Source of the DNA: Ruegeria haliotis
Lineage (GTDB): Bacteria; Pseudomonadota; Alphaproteobacteria; Rhodobacterales; Rhodobacteraceae
Length of the DNA stretch: 64,000 nt
Direction: 5' to 3'
Assembly: GCF_013377785.1 (NCBI RefSeq)
Contig: NZ_JABXWT010000015.1
Coordinates: 1 to 64,000, forward strand
The notes beneath the pieces were generated by a model. That model saw only the letters and a program-made list of their open reading frames with translations. It did not search any database and was not told the DNA's origin. The stretch's first letter is position 1. Every line of letters starts with the position of its first letter. Shown in pieces: positions 26,619 to 33,048 of this stretch. The translations under genes and the position numbers were made by a program.

Positions 26619-26930
26619 ATGGCACGATTGACGCTCAATCCGAATTACTCTCTGAAAGATCTGGGCTGCGAGGTCCTGAAGGCCGCGCGTGGTCGAGCAG
26701 TTGGGTCCAAAGGTCAGGAAGAAGAGGCGGAAATGAAAATTCGCGAGATGATCGCGGACCGAGAGCACCTCGACGTCAAATTTGTCTATGACACGGACAA
26801 GATGATTAACATCATCATCCCGGATCTGAGCGACAAGATCACAGAAGACAATACGGATCACGACTGCTGGTGCTGTGACTTCGTATACGAAGCAATGGGC
26901 GGTATCGTCGTCTACGGCTGCGGCAAGTAG
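26619..26930 (+). CDS. Probable RiPP precursor peptide with nitrile-hydratase-type leader and Cys-rich C-terminus
   Basis: A 103-residue acidic protein starting MARLTLNPNY, with GGAAGG 12 bases upstream. Residues 40-70 (KIREMIADREHLDVKFVYDT, then DKMINIIIPDL) resemble the end of nitrile hydratase leader peptides (NHLP), which run like pgVevrvvedt.dtlylvlP. The last 24 residues hold four of the five cysteines: DCWCCDFVYEAMGG, then IVVYGCGK. A Gly-Gly at 94-95 could be a leader cleavage site, or the CWCC group could be part of the core. With a YcaO gene divergent 68 bases away, a modified peptide is likely. Novelty and core limits are inference. Confidence 0.72.
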   Translation: MARLTLNPNYSLKDLGCEVLKAARGRAVGSKGQEEEAEMKIREMIADREHLDVKFVYDTDKMINIIIPDLSDKITEDNTDHDCWCCDFVYEAMGGIVVYGCGK

Positions 26931-26961
26931 CGTGGTATCCCAGCTCATCTGAGGGACCTAC

Positions 26962-28581
26962 GTGGCAACGGCGCGGACCAAGATATTCCTGACAGGCCCG
27001 TTCCAGGTGATTTGCGACGATGGCCGGGATGCAACTCCGCGTGGCACCAAGGCGAAGGCACTTGTCGCCTTGGTGGTGTTGTCCAAGAATACGATCCGCA
27101 GCCGGATCTGGCTGCAGGATCGGCTGTGGAGCCAAAGCTCACCGGCACAGGGCGCGGCGTCCCTGCGCAAGGAATTGAGCGTTCTGACCAAACATTTTGG
27201 CGCTTTCGGCCTGACATTTCTGGATGTCGGGCGCGGGAACGTGGCCATCAACCTGGCTGAGGCCGAGGTTGATCTTTTCGACGAACAGCTTCAGCCGGAT
27301 CGGGCCGAGCTGTTAGAGGGGCTGGATGTTGCTGACCCCGAGTTTGAAGAATGGCTTGCCGTCGAACGGCAGGCCTATTGGGATATCGACACCGGCGAAG
27401 GTGGTCCGGGTCCGCTGGGTGGACTTGTCCCGGCGCGGTGGGGGCGTCAGCGTCCCGCCGTCGTGGTCGAACCGATGGAGGTTGTCGGGGACACCCCCGA
27501 CATTGCTGTGGCTGCGACGTCGATACGTGATGAACTGCTGTTCCTGCTGGGCACTTTGTCGGATGTTATCGAACTGCGCGACGCGCGCCGGCAAGAGGGT
27601 CCGGTCGACGGCTATGTTCTGAGTGGCAGCGTTGTCGGTGCCGAAGGGCTGAGGGTTGCCGCACAGCTGACCTCGACCTCGGATCAGATTTGCCTGTGGA
27701 CCGAGCGGTTCCGCTTTCGCAAACAGGATACGTTTGACGCGGTCGAAGAGATCGCCATGAAAGTGGTCGAGGCCCTGCAACTGCGTCTGCGCGATGGCCA
27801 CTGGTCCGAGATCTGGTCGGCCCGCGGCACCTCGACCGAAGTGTGGACGGCGTTTCAAAACGGGCGCATTCAGGAAAGCCATACGACCGAGACCGGGCTG
27901 TTTCATGCAATTCGTCAATACGAGACCTGTCTGCAGCGTGATCCGGATTATCTGCCAGCCATCGTTGCAATCGGGTTTTGCCGGTTGGACCTGATCCGAC
28001 TGGGAATGGATAACGTACCCGAACAGACATTGGCGCAAGTGGATGCCAAGTGCGTAAGCCTGCGTGCGAAACATCCGACTGATCCGTATTGTGCGGCACT
28101 CGAGGCCTTTACTTGCAATGTGGCTGGCAAAACCGAAGACGCTTGCCATTTGATGCGCAAGGTCGTGGACAGGTTTCACAGCAGCCCCGAGCTTTTGGGT
28201 TATTACGCTGGCCTGCTTGGGTATGACGATCAGCTCGAGGCTGAAATTGCCGTATATCGGCAGGCTCTTGCACTGACTCCACACCCCCCGATCTGGATCG
28301 AGGCCAATCTTGCCATGGCCATGGCACTGCTAGAGGATAAGGCAGCGTGGCAGCACGCGCATAACGTGCTGCGCGTGGATCCCGGCAGCGTGCGTGCACG
28401 GGTAGTTTTGTGCATGTTGTCGGTTGCCGCCGGAAACCAGTCCTTGGCCCGCCGCCATGCCCGCCGCATTCTTGAACTGCAACCGGGTTTCACGGCCAAG
28501 CGCTGGGCCTGGCCGGCCTGTTTCAAAAATCAGAACCACTACACGGATGTGGCAAACCTTCTGAGTGCTGCGGGGCTGTAG
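26962..28581 (+). CDS. SARP/BTAD-like transcriptional regulator with winged-helix and TPR-like domains
   Basis: A 539-residue protein with GTG start preceded by TGAGGGAC. Residues 1-100 form an OmpR/SARP-type winged helix (IFLTGPFQV, TKAKALVALVVLS, RLWSQSSPAQGAASLRKELS), the usual DNA-binding unit of SARP and CadC-like regulators. A middle TolB-N-like section (VDGYVLSGSV..., LTSTSDQICLWTERF) and C-terminal helical repeats follow. SARP proteins often control secondary-metabolite clusters. It starts 31 bases after the precursor peptide gene on the same strand and is probably its specific regulator. It has no sensor domain I can name. Confidence 0.82.
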   Translation: MATARTKIFLTGPFQVICDDGRDATPRGTKAKALVALVVLSKNTIRSRIWLQDRLWSQSSPAQGAASLRKELSVLTKHFGAFGLTFLDVGRGNVAINLAEAEVDLFDEQLQPDRAELLEGLDVADPEFEEWLAVERQAYWDIDTGEGGPGPLGGLVPARWGRQRPAVVVEPMEVVGDTPDIAVAATSIRDELLFLLGTLSDVIELRDARRQEGPVDGYVLSGSVVGAEGLRVAAQLTSTSDQICLWTERFRFRKQDTFDAVEEIAMKVVEALQLRLRDGHWSEIWSARGTSTEVWTAFQNGRIQESHTTETGLFHAIRQYETCLQRDPDYLPAIVAIGFCRLDLIRLGMDNVPEQTLAQVDAKCVSLRAKHPTDPYCAALEAFTCNVAGKTEDACHLMRKVVDRFHSSPELLGYYAGLLGYDDQLEAEIAVYRQALALTPHPPIWIEANLAMAMALLEDKAAWQHAHNVLRVDPGSVRARVVLCMLSVAAGNQSLARRHARRILELQPGFTAKRWAWPACFKNQNHYTDVANLLSAAGL

Positions 28582-28586
28582 AGGGC

Positions 28587-28970
28587 TTACTCCGCGTCCA
28601 GCACCTTTCGGGCGGCACGAAAGCACTCGAGCGCTTGCGGAACGCCGCAATAAATTCCGATCACGTGGATGATGGCGCGGATCTCCTCCTTGGTGACACC
28701 ATTGTTGATCGCGCCTTTGCAGTGGAGTTCCCATTCATGCATCTTGCCCAGCGCACCGATCATCGACAGGTTCATCATCGACCGCGTTTTGGCGTCGATT
28801 ACATCATCCCCCCACCCAAAGCCCCAGCACCAGGCGGTCATGGCTTCCTGAAATGGGCGGGTGAAGTCATCCGCCGCCGCTAAATTCTTTTCAACATATT
28901 CAGCACCGAGCGTGCCCTTTCGTTGCTCCAACCCTTTCAGAAAAAGGTCTTCGTCGAAAATATCTGCCAT
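28587..28970 (-). CDS. Carboxymuconolactone decarboxylase (CMD/AhpD-like) family protein
   Basis: A 127-residue all-helical protein of the CMD family, close in length to PcaC (gamma-carboxymuconolactone decarboxylase). Segments KTRSMMNLSMIGALGKMHEWELH, CKGAINNGVTKEEIRAIIHVIGIYCGVPQA are typical. It lacks the AhpD CxxC pair, so a decarboxylase or lyase-like role is likelier than a peroxidase one. It is the last gene of a minus-strand series that begins with the RpiR regulator. It converges on the SARP-like gene with 5 bases between. The substrate is unknown. Confidence 0.82.
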   Translation of the reverse strand: MADIFDEDLFLKGLEQRKGTLGAEYVEKNLAAADDFTRPFQEAMTAWCWGFGWGDDVIDAKTRSMMNLSMIGALGKMHEWELHCKGAINNGVTKEEIRAIIHVIGIYCGVPQALECFRAARKVLDAE

Positions 28971-28987
28971 GCGAGGTCTCCGGTTCT

Positions 28988-29728
28988 TCAGTGTGTCAGG
29001 CGGTGTTTATAAAGATGATCATAATGCGGTTTCATCCGGCGGTGCACCTGTTTAACCCGGTCCGGCGCGTCAGTGATCGAGATGTATTTGCGGGGTTGTG
29101 GGGCAAGACCGGTCGAGTTTGCAAGGTTGGAATGGAACGATCCGCCATCCCACCAACTGTGCGCCGATGGATCGCCACCTGCCTCCCAGTTCAGCGCCTC
29201 CTCAAGGAAGGGAATGCCCACGGCTTCGCAGAATGTCTGTGTCATGGCGTGTGGATCTTCCAGCAAGTCATCACTGTCAATCACCGGTGGGGGTGTTCCG
29301 TTCAGGGCGGTCAACAGATCGAACAGAGCACGTTGTTCAGGAAACCCAACCTCGCCTTCGGCAAAGTCCGGCCATTGCTTGTACATCGAAGTGATGGTTT
29401 TTGCCGGGTCGCGGATCAGGAACGCATGGGTAAAATGCGATAGAAACTCGGCGTCCCACATGTGGTTGATGTAATGCGGGAAATCCTTGAAGAAGACGGG
29501 TCCTTTGGTGGAACGCGCCCGGATGTCCGCCCATACGCTGTCCAGAGTCAGGCCCGGCGTCGTTTTTTCGCCCAACTGATAGCGATGCCATAGCGGTTCC
29601 TCGCCTTGATACCACGCCTCGCCGAACGGTTCGTGTAAACAGTCCAGATCACCGCGTTGCCGCATCATCCATTCAAACGCTGTCGACGTGGATCGGGGCA
29701 CGGCCCAGAGCGCGAGGATTTTGTGCAT
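28988..29728 (-). CDS. Sulfotransferase-like family protein
   Basis: A 246-residue protein starting MHKILALWAVPRSTSTAFEW. The PRSTSTA segment near residues 11-17 corresponds to the 5'-phosphosulfate loop of P-loop sulfotransferases, and FLIRDPAKTITSMYKQW to the 3'-phosphate binding motif (RDP...S). Such proteins move sulfate from PAPS, though this bacterial subgroup is poorly characterised. ATG 29728 is preferred, since the residues before it in the open frame do not resemble protein. It follows the Asp/Glu-racemase-like gene by 41 bases in the same operon. The acceptor is unknown. Confidence 0.75.
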   Translation of the reverse strand: MHKILALWAVPRSTSTAFEWMMRQRGDLDCLHEPFGEAWYQGEEPLWHRYQLGEKTTPGLTLDSVWADIRARSTKGPVFFKDFPHYINHMWDAEFLSHFTHAFLIRDPAKTITSMYKQWPDFAEGEVGFPEQRALFDLLTALNGTPPPVIDSDDLLEDPHAMTQTFCEAVGIPFLEEALNWEAGGDPSAHSWWDGGSFHSNLANSTGLAPQPRKYISITDAPDRVKQVHRRMKPHYDHLYKHRLTH

Positions 29729-29769
29729 GTTGTTCCTTTCGGACGATCGGTCTTGCCTGATTTTGGTGC

Positions 29770-30588
29770 TTACAATCGCCTGAGAAGTTGCCCGTGAGGT
29801 GTCGCAGGCGCCAACCCAAGCGATTTGAAGATGCGCCAATAAAGCGCGATATCGTGGCCAATGACCGGCTTGCCCAAGGCGCTTTCCAACCGATCGGCCA
29901 GATGCAACGGGCGCTGGGGCAGGCCGTCGGGACCGGTGCGAAAATTACACATGCCATTGATAACGATCGCGTCCGCTTGCGGGGCTTTGTCAGCGACGTA
30001 TTCAAAGCTTTTCAAGGCAAGATCACCATCGAACACCCAGCGTTGTTTATTCACTTCTTCCTGACTGTCAAACCATCCCTGATCGTGAAAATTTCCAACC
30101 CAAACCACGTCGAACCCGGCCTCGCGCAGAAATCTGACCGTGCCTTGCCACCATTCGGGCCAGTGATAGGCCGCGTTTAGCGCCACTTTCTCAATATTCA
30201 TCTCGCGCAGAGCATCCACTATCGCATAACCAGCCATGTGAAAGCGGATGCCGTACTTGTCGGACAGATCCTCGCAATGCTGCCGCACGCCTTCGACACC
30301 CAGCCCACAGGCATGCACCCAGTTGGACCCCACCTGACCGCAGACATCGGCACCATTGCGGGACATGCAGTGGACAAAATCGTCAAGCAAACCGAAATTC
30401 TGCTTTCGCTGATCCAACCCATGCACATAGTCCGGCACGTGCAGCATCCAGCCATGCACACCGACTGTCTCTGGACACATGCGCAGGAAATCTGACGGTG
30501 CCGCGTCAAAGTCGAATGGCGGAGACGTAAAGCCCACCTGATAGGGGAACAGCTTGTGTTCCGGGCGCCATTCACCGGGCATCAGCAT
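29770..30588 (-). CDS. Asp/Glu racemase-fold protein (maleate isomerase/arylmalonate decarboxylase-like)
   Basis: A 272-residue protein with the two-domain Asp/Glu racemase fold. One likely catalytic cysteine lies in GADVCGQVGSNWV, or the nearby HACG, and the other in INGMCNFRTG near the C-terminus. Ending on GKPVIGHDIALYWRIFKSLGL is typical of maleate isomerase and arylmalonate decarboxylase relatives (also EutA in ectoine breakdown). It lies 5 bases after the GFA gene. A role in isomerising or decarboxylating a small dicarboxylate in this catabolic operon is plausible; the exact reaction is not evident. Confidence 0.75.
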   Translation of the reverse strand: MLMPGEWRPEHKLFPYQVGFTSPPFDFDAAPSDFLRMCPETVGVHGWMLHVPDYVHGLDQRKQNFGLLDDFVHCMSRNGADVCGQVGSNWVHACGLGVEGVRQHCEDLSDKYGIRFHMAGYAIVDALREMNIEKVALNAAYHWPEWWQGTVRFLREAGFDVVWVGNFHDQGWFDSQEEVNKQRWVFDGDLALKSFEYVADKAPQADAIVINGMCNFRTGPDGLPQRPLHLADRLESALGKPVIGHDIALYWRIFKSLGLAPATPHGQLLRRL

Positions 30589-30593
30589 GCGGT

Positions 30594-31013
30594 TTATTCC
30601 TTGTCCGGGTCAGTGGGGTCGGCTTGAAAACTCTGATGTTTGGGGATGTCATCCGCCAGTCGCAGCCATGAGGCCGCACTGCCCATGACCACATGGGCGT
30701 CAGGGATGTAGTCAGACGCGTCATCCAGTGTCGCGGAGTGGATGTGGATTTCACCCGGCCATTTGTCAGACCGAAAATAGAGGCGTGAGCCACATTTGAG
30801 GCAGAACCCCCGGTGGGTCCCGTGGGAGCTTTCATAGTGATTGATCTCGCCGGTCCAATTGACCATTTCGGGGGCCAGCCCGAGGAAGGTGGTGAAGGGG
30901 GAAGACGTAGCCTTTTGACAGTCGCTGCAATGGCAGGACAATCGGCGCGTGACCTTGCCGGTCGAAGACCACTTCACCGCGCCGCACATGCATTGGCCGT
31001 TTAGTTCAGCCAT
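30594..31013 (-). CDS. GFA family (glutathione-dependent formaldehyde-activating-like) zinc protein
   Basis: A 139-residue protein with the GFA zinc ligands: CMCGAV near residues 8-13, CHCSDCQKA near 27-35, and FCLKCGSRLY near 70-79. The family binds two zinc ions. Some members were proposed to help form S-hydroxymethylglutathione from formaldehyde, though this is disputed. It overlaps the Rieske oxygenase gene by eight bases. Oxidative N-demethylation by the Rieske enzyme and the DMGDH-like enzyme would release formaldehyde, so the position makes functional sense (inference). Confidence 0.85.
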   Translation of the reverse strand: MAELNGQCMCGAVKWSSTGKVTRRLSCHCSDCQKATSSPFTTFLGLAPEMVNWTGEINHYESSHGTHRGFCLKCGSRLYFRSDKWPGEIHIHSATLDDASDYIPDAHVVMGSAASWLRLADDIPKHQSFQADPTDPDKE

Positions 31014-32097
31014 CTACGCCCTCCCGCATCCATTGCTGCAACCGGGCGATCGAGTGTTCCGACATCACGCCGCAACCGGGATCGAGGACCAGCGGGCCGG
31101 GGCGGTAACCGCGGGATTTGAGGCCACGATGCACGCTTTCGACCAGATGGATGTCCTCTTCAACCGTGGTTTCGCGGTCCTGAACGGCCAGTTGACGGAT
31201 CACCGCGCTTTCCGAGCCGCCCTCGGTGTACCAGCCGCGCCAGACGGTGCAGTGATCGGCATCAGCCGCGCGCCAGTGATAGGTGTTCAACACATTGCCC
31301 GGGTAGCACTGGAACGAGAACATGGGCCACAGAAACCACGACTGGTAATCGCCCGCATGGGGCACTGATAGGTCGATGGGATAGGTCATTTTGTCGAGGC
31401 TTTGACATTCGGTCGTGTGCCGAAGGACATAGCCACCGCTGGTGTCGGGCTGGATGTCATAGGTCTCGGGCTTGACCACGCCTGTCGCAAAGGTGGGATG
31501 GTTGGTGGGGCAGTGGTAGCATTCCGAGTAATTCTCGATACTGACTTTCCAGTTACAGTTTTCGGGAATCTCGACCCATTCCAGCGGTTCCAGATCGTCG
31601 ATATGGGGCACAAAGGCGCGGATTTCCTCGCGCACGCCGGGGTACCATTCATCCATAGGTGCTGCATCATCGTCGAGGTTGACGAAGATGAAGCCATTGA
31701 ACACTTCGGTGCGGACCGAGGTCAGGCAGATCGCGCTGCGGTCAAAGCCGGGGACGGATTTGATATTGGGCCCGGAGCGCAGCTGGCCGGTCAGCTCGTA
31801 GGTCCAGGAATGATAGGGGCAAACGACAACGCGGGTTCTGCCTGTGCCCGATACCATCTCATGCGCGCGGTGCTGGCAGACGTTGTAGAATGTCCGGATT
31901 TCCCCATCGCGGCCCCGGATGCAGAACAGGTTTTGTCCGGCAATCTCGAACGCAAAATAGTCGCCCGGTGCGTGGATCTGTGCCACATGCCCGGCGAATT
32001 GCCATGTGCGGGCCAAAAGGCCCTGCATTTCTTGCTCGAAGATATCCGGGTTGGTGTAATAGCGGGCATCAAGCGAGTGGGTGAGCGGCGCGTTCAT
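31006..32097 (-). CDS. Rieske non-haem iron oxygenase alpha subunit, probable betaine demethylase
   Basis: A 363-residue oxygenase. The Rieske cluster ligands are Cys74-x-His76 and Cys93-x2-His96 (CPYHSW). The mononuclear iron site is in ENYSECYHCPTNH with His195 and His200. Length and motifs match GbcA, stachydrine demethylase and hydroxyproline-betaine demethylase enzymes that oxidatively remove methyl groups from quaternary amines. The neighbouring DMGDH-like and enolase-family genes support a betaine substrate. The start overlaps the RpiR gene end by four bases. No reductase gene is seen, so electrons must come from elsewhere. Confidence 0.83.
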   Translation of the reverse strand: MNAPLTHSLDARYYTNPDIFEQEMQGLLARTWQFAGHVAQIHAPGDYFAFEIAGQNLFCIRGRDGEIRTFYNVCQHRAHEMVSGTGRTRVVVCPYHSWTYELTGQLRSGPNIKSVPGFDRSAICLTSVRTEVFNGFIFVNLDDDAAPMDEWYPGVREEIRAFVPHIDDLEPLEWVEIPENCNWKVSIENYSECYHCPTNHPTFATGVVKPETYDIQPDTSGGYVLRHTTECQSLDKMTYPIDLSVPHAGDYQSWFLWPMFSFQCYPGNVLNTYHWRAADADHCTVWRGWYTEGGSESAVIRQLAVQDRETTVEEDIHLVESVHRGLKSRGYRPGPLVLDPGCGVMSEHSIARLQQWMREGVDG

Positions 32098-32981
32098 TCG
32101 GGCTCTTCCGCGTAGAGGCCAAGTTGGTGGCGGCGGCGATGGAAACGTTCGACCCGTTCGACGATTTCGTCGCTGGAGACGGCAATCACAAAAGACAGCA
32201 GCGTTTCCAGCAGGGCAATGGTTGAGACGGAGGACGGAAAGAATTGCGGCGTGTCGGCGGCCACGACAAAGCCGTGATGGGCGTTCAGGATCACCGGGCT
32301 GGCCGGGCTGTCAGAGATGCCGATGACGGTCAGCCCCTGTTCGCGGGCGAGTTTGATCGCCTCGATCACCTCGGTCCGGTAGGGGTGGCAGGTGATCGCG
32401 ATCAGCACGTCCTGACCATCGGCCCAGGCCAGATCATCGACAGGGGTTGAGCCGGGGCGGGGGATGGCATGGAACTGTTTCATCCCGGTGGACGCAAGAT
32501 AGGTAAAGTTGCGCGCGTTCGAGTTGTTGACGCCTACGCCCAGTGTGAAGATCTGACGGCAGTTCCAGATGTCTTCGGCGGCGGATTTCAGGCGCGCGGC
32601 GTCGATCCCAGCAAAGGTTTCTTCGATATTGCGGATCGTGGCGCCGATGATGTCGGCATATAACCCGCCCAATTCCCCCGACTTGCCGATATTCTGCAAC
32701 CATTTGGCACGATCTGGAAACGACACGTGACCTTTGCGGATGGCATCGCGGAAGGGGGCACGGAAATCTTCGTACCCGTCGAAGCCCACCTGCCGGGCCA
32801 TGCGCACAAAGGTGTTGGGTTTGACGCGGGCGGCTTCGGCAATCTCGCGCACGGTCGAAACTCCGACATCCGTTGGGTTTTCCAACACATACCGTGCGGC
32901 CTTCTGCGCCTCGGGCGTCAGGGCGTCCCATTCCTCGGTCAGGCGGTCCAAGGCGGTAGATGATACATTTGTGTCATTCAT
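32094..32981 (-). CDS. RpiR/MurR family transcriptional regulator
   Basis: A 295-residue regulator with an N-terminal RpiR helix-turn-helix (STVREIAEAARVKPNTFVRMARQVGFDGY at about 45-75) and a C-terminal SIS sugar-isomerase-fold domain (FTLGVGVNNSNARNFTY, AITCHPYRTEVIEA, VIGISDSPASPV). SIS domains bind phosphosugars or other small metabolites. ATG 32981 is chosen; the longer open frame runs into the divergent promoter. It heads the minus-strand operon and is divergent from the DMGDH-like gene, so it probably controls both arms. The effector may be a betaine- or DMSP-derived compound (inference). Confidence 0.88.
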   Translation of the reverse strand: MNDTNVSSTALDRLTEEWDALTPEAQKAARYVLENPTDVGVSTVREIAEAARVKPNTFVRMARQVGFDGYEDFRAPFRDAIRKGHVSFPDRAKWLQNIGKSGELGGLYADIIGATIRNIEETFAGIDAARLKSAAEDIWNCRQIFTLGVGVNNSNARNFTYLASTGMKQFHAIPRPGSTPVDDLAWADGQDVLIAITCHPYRTEVIEAIKLAREQGLTVIGISDSPASPVILNAHHGFVVAADTPQFFPSSVSTIALLETLLSFVIAVSSDEIVERVERFHRRRHQLGLYAEEPE

Positions 32982-33002
32982 GATTGACGATGGTACAAAT
33001 GT
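32965..33002. promoter_or_regulatory. Inverted repeat in the divergent RpiR/DMGDH control region
   Basis: ACATTTGT (32965-32972) and ACAAATGT (32995-33002) are exact inverted copies whose starts are 30 bases apart, about three helical turns. They span the start codon of the RpiR gene and lie 46 bases before the DMGDH-like start. This is where an autoregulated RpiR operator would be expected. The repeat is seen directly; binding is inference. Confidence 0.45.
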
Positions 33003-33048
33003 GGAATTAGCCTGTCGAGCAGAAAAGCGACTCGGGAAGAGGAAAATC

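Noticed and set aside
32734..33048. N-terminal extension of the DMGDH-like protein
   Set aside because: The open frame extends upstream through the divergent RpiR gene and the control region. The normal flavoprotein start and a purine-rich ribosome binding site are at 33049.
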